From contig OZ018409.1 of the NCBI GenBank assembly GCA_963969595.1, positions 7,268,520 through 7,332,519 of the forward strand: a stretch of DNA of 64,000 nucleotides, written 5' to 3'. The notes under the pieces are model-generated. The model saw only the letters and a list, made by a program, of their open reading frames with translations, had not been told where the DNA came from and did no database searches. This document shows positions 45,370-58,000 of this stretch, in pieces. The stretch's first letter is position 1. Every line of letters starts with the position of its first letter. The DNA comes from Neckera pumila (lineage: Eukaryota > Streptophyta > Bryopsida > Hypnales > Neckeraceae). Made by a program: the position numbers and the translations under genes.

Positions 45370-46143
45370 CTAGCAAAGTGGCGATCTGTGAGGGGTCCCT
45401 TTCCTTCTCTTCACAGATACAGGGAATATTACAGACTTCGGCGACGTCGCCATCGCAGACAGGCGGCCACTGCGCACTTTCTTGGGTAGTAAACCCAGTG
45501 TTGATGCTGTCGATACAACACCAAACCCGGTCCCGTCACTAGCTGTGGACGTTGATGACGTCTGCGTAGGCGATACATCGAAAGGCGTGTCTGTCAAGAG
45601 CTCGTCCTCACTTTCGTGCTTACCCCCCTTCAGACTCCGAGTCGGAGAGCAAGAGAAGAACGAGTAAGGCATGTTGGTGCTCTCAGGAAGAATACTTTGC
45701 AGATTGCTCCCGTTGCTAATTACGGCGTCCACCTTGCACGCCACTGAGCAGTAAGCATACGAGTCCTGAAGACTTCTGTCGCAAGTTCCGCAGGCGTTGC
45801 CCATGCCCTTGGAAGGACGCGGCTGAGGTCTCTGGTTCAGAAAGACAACTCGAGCGCTGTTGATGATGTACGTCTGGACGGTCGAGCAGTCCAGGAGTCT
45901 CTGAATATCTTGAAGTCTTATCACATCGTGATAGACGTATCGCCGGATTTGAAGAATTGTATGAGTGGTGTGGTTTGGAACACAATGCTGGCAGACACCA
46001 GCATTGCAGTCCACGCAGAAGACATTGCGCTCGTTCTTTTTCAACGCACCGTGCTTAGAGCACGGCACGAAGAATTTCTCCGCCAGAAGAGACTCCAACC
46101 AAGCTGGCTTCTGAGGCAGCACGGACAAGTCGTAACCCACCAT
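45370..46143 (-). CDS. PLATZ zinc-dependent DNA-binding protein
   Basis: A 257-residue protein, ATG at 46143 in a good context (GCAGCCATGG). PLATZ proteins are plant-specific, bind A/T-rich DNA and repress or modulate transcription, including by RNA polymerase III. All landmarks are present: PAWLESLLAEKFFVPCSKH, then C-x2-H at 28/31, C43-x2-C46, C51-x2-C54, H58 and H61 (HTTHTILQIRRYVYHDVIRL), then QRLLDCSTVQTYIINSARVV, FLNQRPQPRP and a second cluster CGTCDRSLQDSYAYCSVACK. The C-terminal tail is Ser/Thr-rich with a basic end (KRRKG), possibly nuclear targeting. Length is normal for the family. No intron interrupts the coding part, but TTTGCAG directly before CCATGG suggests a 5' UTR intron ending there. 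No damage seen; likely functional. Confidence 0.93.
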   Translation of the reverse strand: MVGYDLSVLPQKPAWLESLLAEKFFVPCSKHGALKKNERNVFCVDCNAGVCQHCVPNHTTHTILQIRRYVYHDVIRLQDIQRLLDCSTVQTYIINSARVVFLNQRPQPRPSKGMGNACGTCDRSLQDSYAYCSVACKVDAVISNGSNLQSILPESTNMPYSFFSCSPTRSLKGGKHESEDELLTDTPFDVSPTQTSSTSTASDGTGFGVVSTASTLGLLPKKVRSGRLSAMATSPKSVIFPVSVKRRKGTPHRSPLC

Positions 46144-48060
46144 GGCTGCAAAATGAGGCTACGGCAGCACTGTCCACTGTCGGCAGAAGACTGCTCCACT
46201 AAGGCTCCAGATTCAAGAAGTCTAAACTGGAAAAGCTGAGGAAGTCATGTCACTCTGATGATGCAGTTCTTTGATTGGCAAGATTGAGGTGCTAGAAAAA
46301 CTCAGCTCGTGACCCGACCAAATTACACCAATTGCCTACAAAAACAGACACTCTAACTGTCTACAGGGCACCAGAAAGATGCATTACAGTTTTAAAACTC
46401 TCTTCCGCAGGTACACACTCCAGATCAGGAAAAGAGAAAATTGCCTAAGAGGTTCACAATTGCAGATCCACTACTCCGCAGCCTCACTTCAAACCTCCGG
46501 AAAACACGGAACCACTTCTCAGAAAAAACCGCGCTTAACTTGAACTCGCCTTCGCCAATTGCCTCACTAATCTCACAGATCTTGCACCAAACTCGAGGCA
46601 CTATCCTCAATTGACGTTTGTGGGCAACTCTGAAAGGCAAGAGCTACGAGTTCCAACATTCCCCGACAATTGCTCGCCCCCAAGATACAATTGGACACCT
46701 CCCTCGAAATCTTCAAACGCCAATTCTGGAATACAAACCTCACAAACAACGCCAGCGTCGGAGCAGAACAAGAACCCAAAATGGCTGATGCTAAGTGAAC
46801 ACTGTCAGACTGAAACAGTACACTTCTGCTCGCGTTAATTGTCCGGACCGTACGACTCGAAGGTACTGCGGGCACAATTGTTCCAGGATCGCCGCCACTG
46901 GAGGCAAATTCTCAACTAGCTCACCGACTTCAGAAGCCAAATTGCAATCAACAACACTCGCTAAATTCCCCCTTCAGAAAACTAGATCTCACTTCAAACT
47001 GCACTCGCAATAACGAGCTCCAGCCCCTACAGACCCAGATCTGCTAATCTCAACCTCAATTCTCAGCCTCAGCTACGAGAACAGCCCAATTGGCCTCACA
47101 ACTGGAGCAAACAACCTCCCCAATACTCAATTACAGCTCGTTGCTCGACTCAACTCCCCCCAATTGTGCACTCCCGAGCTTCTCGAGTCCCAATGTGAGT
47201 CTCCCCGACCCCCCCTGACTCAGAATTCCCCACTCTGGCCACCCGAGTCCCCCCAAGCTCAATTGCGGCCACAATTGTCGCCCAGGACACCAGTGGCGGC
47301 CGCACCACCAGATCGCGAGCTAGAACTGAGCTCCCAGCGTCGAGAAGCCACCAAAAGGTGTGTCGAAAGAAGCGAACGGCACAGGAAAGCTCCAGTCGAG
47401 AGCAGCAGCTTGCGAGCGCGCTGCGCAAATGGCCGAGTCGGGGGGGAGAAGATGCAGCGATGAAGGGAGTGGCGCTGGCAGAAGAGGGCCAAAGAGCGGC
47501 GCGGCGAGGACGATGGCAGCGGCGGCGAGGTCGGCTGGCGCAGGGCGGGAACGCAGAGCCAGACCAGGCCAGGCTCTCCGGCTCCCTCCCCCACTCCCCC
47601 GCTCCTGCTCCTGCTGCCCGCTGCCCGCCGAACTGGGGCTGGAAATTCTAAATACGCCCTTGCACTTCAATGTTCCCCCGCCCCCGCCACTCGAGAGATT
47701 CAACGCGACCAATGCTCCGAAGCGAGGATTCAACTTTGCCGTGCCCTACCACCGCGCCTGCTGCCCCTGCCTGCCCTACCACCGAGCTGACGCGGACGGT
47801 CAGACCGAGCCCCTGTGGACCGGACCGGACCGAAGAAGCGAGCTGTAGCACGCTAGCGGGGGGGGACTTGGCGGGGGACGGGTCGGGCCGGGAACGCGCA
47901 AAAGGCCGGGCCGGGTCGCCGGTCAGAGCGACATTGGCAGGGCACATACATGTGTGATGCATGAGGGGAGGGACCAAGTCATAATTAGTTCTACTGCCCC
48001 CTACCACTAGCCCCTCTGCGCCAATTGCAGTGAAACTTTCAAAGCGGAACCGGGCCTCGG
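46144..48060 (-). promoter_or_regulatory. GC-rich leader and promoter of PLATZ gene
   Basis: Between the PLATZ start and about 48 kb the GC content is the highest in the window, with dense CpG near 47.3-47.95 kb, unlike the AT-rich surroundings. It probably contains the promoter and a long 5' UTR with a leader intron. Both strands have long open frames here, as expected of GC-rich sequence; none is recognisable. A TATTTAG near 47650 is a weak TATA candidate. Confidence 0.5.
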
Positions 48061-48246
48061 GTGCTTGGGAGAAAATCAATTTAGTCTTTTCGTTAGGGGG
48101 GGATTCGCACTAAGGTAAACGAAGCTCATCACTGGTTTGCTTTGAAGGCAGTAATGGGAGTTAATTTATTAATAAGATTCATAAATAAGGAAGTTAACTT
48201 AAATTAGTAGCATTCTGCAACACTGACTGATGCTGGCTTCCGTCAG
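48061..48246. other. Transition spacer
   Basis: Nothing recognised; composition falls from GC-rich to AT-rich. Confidence 0.4.
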
Positions 48247-48372
48247 TTGCTGAGATTTCTTTTTCTTTTTCCTTTTCTGTTTTCTTTTTCTTTTTCTTTT
48301 TCCTTTTCTGTTTCCTTTTTCTTTTTCTTTTTCCTTTTCTGTTTCCTTTTTCTTTTTCTTTTTTCTTTTCGT
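48247..48372 (+). repeat. Pyrimidine tandem repeat
   Basis: Tandem CTTTTTCTTTTTCC/TTTTCTGTTTC units, purine-free for most of 120 bases on the plus strand. Could form triplex DNA. Non-coding. Confidence 0.85.
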
Positions 48373-50500
48373 TTCAGACTGTTGCTGCTGCTGCATGCTG
48401 GGGTGGGGTGGGGTTCCAATGTTCATTGGGCCCAAGAGAGCGAGGGTGGGAGGGCGTGCCAGAGTCTGTAATTATTGCGGGTCAAGGCATAATGCTCCAC
48501 CTCATTCTCTCATCAGTAAGTTAATGGGTTTTTTGTTTTGGGGAAACAACGAGCTGGACGTAGTGGAACACTGATAACTTTAACTTAATAACAGAAAAAA
48601 AATCATCACAAATGGAACCAAGGAGGGTTTCTTTGGGGAGGGGCAGAAGGGTAGTTGTCAATGAATCCAAACCCAGTGCCAATTCTTCTTGGAATAAATT
48701 CCGTGTTTTAAAAAATATATATATATAAATAAAAATAAAAAAATGGCACAGCCCAGAATTGGAAGGTACTGCCCAAAAAATATCCATTTTTAGCTAATTT
48801 GCATACCCACAATTTAAATTATAACCGTACACTGTTTTTGACTCGTAAGCAATTCAAAATTAGCTTTCTAATGGAAAAGTTTTGATCTTTCTATATTATT
48901 ATCTTGAATCATATTTTGAAGAGGCCCTTAAAGTGTCATATAGATTGACGCGTCTTTGTATCATCTTCTAAAAAGACTACAAATCATTCACTAAAGATTC
49001 TATTCTTTACATGTAAAGTTGAAGGCATTCCCCATGACAATTTTAGGTCATTTGGGTAGCACTTCAAACGGATCTAAAGCGAGGGTCAAAAGGTATTAGA
49101 TTGAGTTCTACCTGACTTGTCCTAGGGCAGACAAAATTCGATGGCACTGATTCAGTCTATGTTTTTTCATACAAATACAGGCCCTTGGTCCTGTATTGTA
49201 GCTTTATACTATCTGGCCTGCAAGCCAGTGAGCAAGTTCACTGCAATTGACTCCACCAGCAGCATCTCCCAGTAGATCCCTGCTGTGTGCACTTTTTCAT
49301 ATGAAGTGCCCCAACTCAACTCATCAAAAGGGGGGGATCTAAGCTTAATTTCTTATTCTTTTTCTTGAACCATGGACAGTTTCCATTGATAAAGGAAACA
49401 GTACAGAAAAAACAGAGAGCAAGCCCTCAGCAGCAATATTTTATAAGCTTACCTTTTCTTCTTCTTCTTTTTGAAACAAATGAAACGGAATTTCATTGCA
49501 GAGGACTAAGCTTAACTTATGGTGGCAAGGTGTGCTGTAAATCAAGTTCTTTGATTGTGCATTCAAGTTCCTGTGTCTGGGGGAAGCAACTGAATAGCCA
49601 GGGGGGTAGCTTAGCTGAGGTGTAATAAAAGTTATAAGAAAAAAACAATCCCTCAATCTGTCAGCCACATACATTTGCAAATATTGCAGAAAGAAAGTAG
49701 GTACCGCCAGTCCTTTATATTTTCTTTCCAAGAGCTGTGATTTTGTTAAGGGGGAAAGGACCGACTGGAACCTTCACAACTGAAATACCCTTTTCCTAGC
49801 TTGATCCAGCCAGCAGGGACCATGGTTCTTGAGGGAAAGGTGAAAATTGGGTACCGTATCATGCTCGCCTTTTTTTTTTAATAAACTATTCAAATTCAAA
49901 AATTATTGTCAGAACCAAAGCACCCCACCTGAAAAAAATTATTGATGATGGCTGTGTGAGTGCATCATGGCAAGGGGAGGGGAGATTTCAAAAAAGTCAA
50001 GCATGTGTGGACTGGGGTGGGACTCAACGGGTGAGTTCACATGTACTAAGCTTATTAGTGAGCTTCGGAGTTCGGAGTAGCAGTGTGGAAGCTGGAATTT
50101 GGGGCGGAGTTTCCATGGAGAAACCACAAACCCTAATTTTACGGCAACAACCGAAAACCCACTTGCCTCGCTTGTACGGTACGGACAGAGGTTTGGCGCT
50201 TGCTGGGTCCCTTCTAGTCTCCCTCCCCTCCAGTTGGATTTGGCTGCCAGATTGTCTTTTGGGGCTTTGAAATATTGGGGTGGACCCACTGACGGAGCCA
50301 GTTGGCAAAACACTATAGACAGCATGCATTGTAGCTTCCCCATTTTAAACAGGCCTTCAAATCCAAATTTACCACATCAGCCAGATCCCTTTCCGACTTT
50401 CAAACTCTCGGAGGACGAGGCTCACATGTTCAATGCTCGCTGGAAAATTTGAAATATGAAACTCATTTCAACTTGTGCAAGTTTATCTACCGCACATCTG
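48373..50500. other. Intergenic, mixed composition
   Basis: Moderate GC between about 49.8 and 50.5 kb with overlapping frames of 100-135 codons on both strands. None has recognisable domains. No gene called. Confidence 0.4.
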
Positions 50501-53169
50501 CAATTGCTGATCAATGGCCGACAATCGGAGCAATCAAACCAGTACTGTACATTGGTACAGTAATTGTTTTCAAACTTGGGTGAAATTGTTATTTCTTGTT
50601 ATTTTGGTGCAAAGGAAAGTAAGATAACCGACCCATTTCCAACCACTTAAGCAATTACGCAGGTTTGGAGCGCAGGTTTTTTGACTACGGAATTTTTCCC
50701 GTATACAGAAACAGAGTTTGGAAGGATTGCATATTTTTCCAAAATTTTATTACCAAAAACATAATTACTACGAGTTTTTTTGTGGAAGATTCTCTTCGAT
50801 CTATATTGGTGATATAGACCTTTCTATTTCTGACCATAGGCTGATTGCAAAATTGACCAAGGGCTAGTTACAATATTGATCACCTTGCAAACAATCATAC
50901 TGCGCCACACTTGCTTCGGGAATTGAACTACAAATTCACGGAAAGACAATCGTCTATGTCACCAATGTGGGGGGGGTGATCAAAAAGGGGTCGACTACCT
51001 TAAATTGTAAGGATTTGGATTGAGCAGTGTGTATTTGTGTTCTGACATGAACCAAGGTGATATAAGGCATGAAACCCTAGAAGTCCTTAGAATTTTGACC
51101 CCCATCAATTAGAAAATGTCTACTTTGGGACAAGATTTTTGGATAGAGAACTTTTGTAAGAAAATGGCAATTTAATCGTATGATCTCAATTCCATTTTCA
51201 TTTAGAATCATAGCATTGTTAATTGACATTGAGGGGTCCTTTTTGCTCCCCTTGAAAATAAGAGCAACCCAGCATTGAAACTTACCAGTTCATAGAAAGT
51301 TACGACTTCGTAAATTTAACCCTCTTGTTCCATAAACTTCGGCACCCAACATTGAAACTATCTCTAAACTGAAGCGGCTTTGCAACTTGTGCCTTGAGAG
51401 TTGCTTCAATTCTTGTTTTGTGTGCCCAGGGATGGCCCAACTCACTCTCCCAATATTTAAACTCAATCAGAACTTACAACCAAAGAGCCAATGTCATGCC
51501 TAGGGTTATAATTGAATTCCCTCCCAAACATCTAAGGGTGAATTATACCTCCACTTTGGGGAAAAGATTCAACTAATTAACAATATTATAAATACATACA
51601 ACAAATCATTGATAAATTCTTTACCATTTGTGAGATCATTGCAATCACAATAGAATTTCTTTTTCATTGTGTAACCATGTGTGTCTCTCAACTTCAAAAA
51701 TTAAAGAAAAAATAGAAGATATAAAACTTGGTTGGCACATTTTTAGAATGATGCAAATGCTTGTGTTGAAATTGCCACACCAAATGACAAAAACTTGAAT
51801 CCACTTTGTAGAAGTCTTATACACTTACATTACCACAAGTTCTTTCTGAAGAGCCACACCTCCAAAAAATATTGATAAATTCACCAAAATTTCAAAGACG
51901 ACTCGTCCTTTATTTTCCTTTATTTTCCTTTATTTTCATTAATTCATTGTCTCCAAATTTGCATATGTGCACAAATTATATTTCCAAGATTCATAACAAC
52001 AAACAATGTTCATCCAAAAATGAAATATGCGCAAAAAAACAAGTCAAATGTCAAATGCCATCAATTGATTGAAACCTCTGAAGCACAATTTGACTATGAA
52101 GATTTTCTTGGGATTAAAATCAAGCAATTTAAAATACAATGCAATTTATGGAAAGAAATGGAAAGCAAAGGTTAGAATTTACTTAACCCTTCAACTCCTA
52201 AATAACCCAAAAGATAGAATGTGGCTTGCAAAGTAGACAAATGTTAACTCAAGGCATGTTCATGCGCTCTTGGCATCAACTAGAAAACTAAAGTCCGCCA
52301 AAGAATTTAAAAAATCCTAAACTTTTCATAGACTACGTAATTTATATATCGTCTTTAAAGGCCTTATTTAGTTATTCAACTTCATGTAGGAAAAACGTAG
52401 TGTCTCTATACTTACTTACTCCAATCAATTATCTCAACTATATTTCCATTGACCGCGTTAATGCTTAGTTGTGACTACTTGAATTTATTTGCACTTGCTC
52501 ATGTTAGACAAAATATAAAACTTAGATGAACCAACTTGTGAGATGCTAGAATATGATATTGCCACCCTTGGTCAAATTTGATTGAAAATTTCAAATATTC
52601 ATTTGGTGTTTGATTTAAATTTTAAAAAATTCATGCAAATCAAGTTCTTTTTCTATTTTAATCTTTGAATAATTCAAAGATTCAATGATTAATTGTAATT
52701 ACTAGCCAAGTTACAAGCTCCATGAATATATCATATTTTTTAAGTGTATTGTATGTGTTTTATTCATTATATATATTTTTCAATTATTTTTTAATTCAAA
52801 TTACAAAATTATTTTTTTCATTTGTACCAAGGGTGCATTAAGTGCAAAATATAGTTCCCGCCTTGCGCCCTTTACATATTCAAAAGGTATTTAGAGGGAG
52901 GATGTGAGATAATTCAAACATTTTCAAAATCTTCCTTAATTTTGAAAACTTTGAAGGATATTTTAAAATTATAAATTGAATATTTCCAATACATTATTTA
53001 GATATGTTTTCTTGTCTATATCAAAATTATTTACCTTTTTAAGTACCCAGCTTACATGTTTTAAAAGCATTAGATTTTTTTTGAGGCCTTACAGAGATCA
53101 TTTCAAGGTTATTTTCTTCACTGAAAACTAGTGCACCATTGTCAAATATTAAATAAATAAATAAATAAT
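50501..53169. other. AT-rich intergenic
   Basis: TTTATTTTCC is repeated three times near 51910-51940. A TTAACCCTTCAACTCC string near 52184 may be a decayed TTAA-element left end. No gene. Confidence 0.5.
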
Positions 53170-53414
53170 TTAAAAAAATATTATTATCTGACATGGCAGT
53201 CTTCCGACCACGTTAGATTGTTGATGTGGCGAAGTTTTTACTAATCTGTACAGTCAAACTTTATGAATTTTTTACCCCATGATATGAGATAAATTGAGTA
53301 CAAGATCCTACGGTCAGATTCTAAAAAAAAAAATCTTTCTTAAATGAACGCAGCAGAACTGGTAATTTTGAGTCTTTTTTGATAGAAAAATGGCTTTGGG
53401 ACTTTAGGGGTTAA
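53170..53414 (+). mobile_element. 3' end fragment of TTAA element
   Basis: Contains the conserved 3' blocks (ACAAGATCCTACGGTCAGAT, GGTAATTTTGAGTCTTTTTT) and ends GGGACTTTAGGGGTTAA. A TGACATGGCAGTC...GATGTGGCG stretch precedes it. No confident left end. Confidence 0.65.
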
Positions 53415-55064
53415 ATTTAGCAAGTATGTAACTCACATAATACAATATGCAATTCTGGATAAAAGTCTGTTTTAGGTACAACAATTTCACTCCTAAGGTA
53501 GTCAAAGTCTATTGACCTTATTAGACATGGTTGGAAAAAATCAGTTTATTAAACTCAAACATTGTAGTCCTAAATTTGAGCCAATAAACTTTCTAGAAAT
53601 AATTCTACGAATTAGAGGTATTTGTCAAGTAGTGCAAAAACAATATGAGATTCAAAATTCTTTACCAAATTTTAAATTGTGCTTGGAACTTATGATTGGT
53701 GGAAATTCTACTTGAATCTCCACATTAAATTCATTGAGCTCTCAACCAACACTTGTAATAATAATCTTGTATAATTTTTATGGCAAGATTGTAAATAAAT
53801 AATTAAAAATTAAAAATTAATGAATTTGAATAATAAATTTATAACTTGCAATATTTTGAAATTACATTTTATGTGCTTGTAGGTTTCAAGGCATTTTACT
53901 GTTGAAATTTCATCATTTCAAAAAATTTAAACAAAATCTTATGGTTTTTGGTGCCTACTTTTCAATGTCCAGAATGCTTCATATTACAGTTGTAAATGAA
54001 TAATAAATGTACTTTGGTATGAAAACTATTAATCATGCATTTCATGTTTTTAAATCACATAATTAATTCTTAACATTATTAATAACATCAAATGTTTATT
54101 TTACTTCAAATGATTAGGTTATTTTATTTGATGTATTTTTTGTAATAGACGTCATATTGGATGTGTGATGTTGAGTGTTGTGTTGGACATGTGTCATGTA
54201 AACAAGATAATCCTCTTCTTCATGTTTTCTATCAAATATTATAGATATTTGACTATATTTACAATGTATTATAAAAGTATGCTTGTGTAAGATGAAGTCT
54301 ACTAGAAGTTGTGATGGATGTTATGTCACCATGTTTGACATAACAACCATGAAATTCAATTGTTGTATAGATCAATATTTTCTATAAAATTTAAAACCTA
54401 TAATTGAATATTCTCTCTAAAATCGATTATAGATTGAATATTTATAAATTTTACAAGAATGGTTTTTCTTAAAGTTTAGATTAACTAGTTCAGATTAAAG
54501 TGTTTTCAAGAGCAAAGAACTCAATCAATTCTAATATGTACAATAAGTAATTTGATTGATTTTTTTTGTAATAGAAACCATCATTACACTACCTACGATA
54601 AAATACGGTAAATTGTACTATTCACAAAATCCCAAAACAATGAAGATATTAAAGTTAATATGATGCAATATGTGAGAATGATAAATTTTATTAAATATAT
54701 AATTTATTAAAAAAACAATCATTTTTGAAGAACAATTAAATTTGGAATAAAAGTCTATTTTTGAATAGAAAAATATTACACCACTTATTAAATTAACATA
54801 GTAGAGTTGGTGAGTTTGTTTATACTTTTCCAACGCAAAATATGTAGTAATGATAGATTCAAATGCCCAAATGAAAGTCAATCCATGTCTTACAAAAGAG
54901 ACTTTGAAAAAAATTTAAAATAAAATATCATCAAATTTAGTTTGCAAGGGTTGTGGCAAGTAGAATTATATAACAAAATCCATCTTTCTATGAACAAATG
55001 CAGTGTGTTGGATCTTTGTCATTGTTTGGTTCATATTTATGTAAAATTCCAAACAAATGAGTCC
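53415..55064. other. AT-rich intergenic
   Basis: No gene or clear repeat. Confidence 0.5.
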
Positions 55065-56620
55065 TTAATCCTTAAATGTTCAAAGCAGTACATTTTGGTA
55101 TCAACAAACTTTGAAGTTAAATTAAGTCTCATCATATTATAATTTTGATAGTTCTTTTAGATTTTATTTTTAATGCCATAGAATGTTTTTTATAAAGATT
55201 TTTATTTTACTACTAGCGGTTGGCACTTGCTACACTATGCATTCACCATACCAGCATACTTCACTAATACAATTCACCTCTCTAATGTCACTCTATTGAT
55301 CTTCTCTAATATCACCAACAATAATTGTACCTTGTAATATTGGATTGTTTAAAAATGTGATATTATAGAGGGCATTCTAATTTTAGTAGTATGATAGTAT
55401 GACTAGTGGTTGGTGCTTTCTATGCTATGCATTCATCATTAGAATCTTATTAAAAATTTTATGTATTAGATAAAATGTAGAACAAAAATTTCAATAAATC
55501 TTCAAATAAAAATTACTAAAATCTTTGTATAATTTTGTTTATAAGAGCATATATTGAAATGTATAGAAATTTATTGAATGATGAATGAAATATATGCAAT
55601 GGTGAATACTATAAAAGATACACATTTATTGTAATGCATTCAAAAGTTGACTCAATTGTTACGAACAATGGCAACCCACAAACTTGGTGAGTTGAAAAGA
55701 AAAACTTGTAAATTTCAAAAACTTCATGAACAATTTAATTGTTGTGGAATCCAAAATCGCTTCAATTGAATAAATTTCTCAAATCATTTGGTAGTAGCAA
55801 TAGAATTTTGAAATCATAAAAGCTATAGAAGTAATATTACAGAGGTGATTGCAAACTACTACTCTATTTCTATTTCTATAATATTGTGTGAAAATATTAT
55901 TTTTATGTATGCATGATTGAAATTATTTTTACAAAATATTTAAAACATGGTAGTTAAAATAATTTTAAATAAAAAATAAAAAATACTAATTATTTCAAAG
56001 ACTTATTGAAATCATTATCATGCATTCTATTCAAATATATCAAAATTTCACTAATATATGATACAATGAATGCGTAGCATAGCAAGCATGAGCCCCTATT
56101 ATTAATGGTAGCATTTGCGGTATTATAAAGGGAGTTATGATTTTAGTAGTATGATTGAAAATTTTGTGCAAGGATTTCCATTACAAACATTGATTTTCTA
56201 GTGTTAAAGTCTATTTCAAAACGAGTCTCAAATACACAAGATCTTGGAGGAAAATCACATCGAATGTCAATTTGAAAGAATGTAGAGTAGATTTTGAAAA
56301 GTTGTATATTGATTATGGCTATGCATGTTATGTTCTTTAGACTATTTATTTTTCAACAATGAGAATTTTAAATTTGAATGTAAAAAGAGGATTGAAGTAT
56401 TTCAATTCATTTTCAAATTTTTTTACCCTCATCATGATCAAACATTGAGCAATCTAGATGTGATATTGTTGTGTATCTTTTCCTAAATAATCTAAAGTAT
56501 ATTTTGTTATTCTACAATTATAACTTTAAATTAGAAAAATTTATCCAAACTTTATCTTTTTGATTTGTTTTGAACAAATCTAAAGAAGTTAAAAAAAGAC
56601 CTTGGACATTTAGGGATTAA
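55065..56620 (+). mobile_element. TTAA element, second subfamily, with nested insert
   Basis: Left end TTAATCCTTAAATGTTC then TTTTGGTATCAACAAACTTTG. Right end CCTTGGACATTTAGGGATTA. Homologous along its outer parts to 21442-22031, with about 950 extra bases inserted (55205-56155). Confidence 0.75.
55205..56155. mobile_element. Nested inverted-repeat element
   Basis: Absent from sister elements. The outer sequence TAGCGGTTGGCACTTGC...TATGCATTCA near 55215 and again near 55400 (GTGGTTGGTGCTTTCTATGC) is mirrored by TGAATGCGTAGCATAGCAAG near 56067. This implies one element nested in, or rearranged with, another of the same family. Non-coding. Confidence 0.55.
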
Positions 56621-57400
56621 TTATAATGGTTCCAATTTTCTAAAATTGATTACTTCATAGTTCAAATTGACCCTGGATTTTCTCATTTGGGATTCAAATA
56701 TATATATTCAACATATGAATGAAATTTAAAAATAAATAAATTCTTGAATATTTATTGCAATTGAAACTATATGTATTAAAAGCAAAGGACTTTTTGTGTG
56801 AAATTTGGTTTTAAGGCCATGAACAAGGGTATTTTGAGCATTTGATATTTTACGATTTTCACTATCACTTGCGTTTAAAGTTTGTGTTAGTTGATTATAT
56901 AGTTATAAAACTCAGCATTTCTCCATCTTTGAATATAAAATAATAAAAATTATTATTTTATCACATAATCAATAAAAATATATATATGTATAGAAAATGT
57001 GTAGAAAATTTCTATACTTACATCCAAAGATGACATTAGATTATTGGAATGCTTGAGAGGTTAATTCATGCCATCTTTGGAAAGAAAGCAAAGTTTTTTT
57101 CCTTTGATTTTTTTACAAGATTATTCTTTTATTATGCCCCGCACTAATAATGCTAACTCACACTAATTTTTGAATTGCGTGAATTTGTTAGGGGCACTAG
57201 TGTGGCAGTTCACTATATTTTAAATTGTTTCAATATAGTGTGATTTTGAACTATTTTCATACTATCTCAAACAGTGTCTTTCCATCCATTTTTTGACTTC
57301 TACTGTAAATTCCATTCAAAGGATCACAATAAATAGATACGGAGTATCACTCATCCCAATTTTCCAAATTAGTATGAAGAAGTCTTACACTATTCAAACT
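56621..57400. other. AT-rich intergenic
   Basis: Only a small foldback near 57211-57242 (CACTATATT...AATATAGTG) seen. Confidence 0.5.
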
Positions 57401-58000
57401 CTCACACTAAAATCATCACAATCATGGGGTGGCCAAATCCCCACGGCAAATCCACAATGGCAAGCTTAGGCAAGGTGGCGCATCGAGTGAGGCAGGGATC
57501 CGACAATGTGGGCCACCAAACCCATGAACTATCGACAATATTACTATTGAAGTTTGCCCTACAATGGGGGCAATTTTTAAGTTTTTTAGCGCCGATTTGT
57601 CGTGAGATTTGAAGTCCTATTAGTGAGAGGATTTCAACCAATACATTTGGCTCCCTCGAAATATTCACCTTTATTAGGAGGGCACGCAGGGCTCTACTAT
57701 TGATCTACATTTCCTAAAAAAGATGCTGAGTGGAGGTGCCGTGCAAGGCTGGCCCTTGCCGTTGCGGTCCCATATACATGGCATGGGTGGGGATGCTCGA
57801 ATGGAAAGAACTTCTGTAGTCGATGAGCATCGTCGTCTACTTGTCTTTCGAAGACCAGGAACTCAACTGCTCCAGAATTGCAGTGTCTTGGTCACATGGA
57901 TCCTCCTCCCTTTGCAGTGGCAGGGGTGATGTGATGAGGTCGATCAGTCGGTCCATTAACTAAGTTAAGTGGTCTATTGGTTGGAATTTACAGAGCAGGG
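57401..58000. other. Isolated GC-richer block
   Basis: A 600-base block with GC well above its surroundings. The plus strand has short frames (MGWPNPHGKSTMASLGKVAH...; MLSGGAVQGWPLPLRSH...), separated by stops. It may be a gene fragment; I recognise no family. Confidence 0.3.

Noticed and set aside
47150..48079. Several 90-160 codon frames on both strands
   Set aside because: GC-rich sequence has few stops; translations are low-complexity, overlap on opposite strands and match no family. Treated as PLATZ leader/promoter.
48199..48471. Lys/Glu-rich and Phe-rich frames
   Set aside because: Opposite-strand translations of a CTTTTT tandem repeat.
49939..50452. Overlapping frames of 100-134 codons on both strands
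   Set aside because: No recognisable domain, no splice structure, opposite strands equally open.
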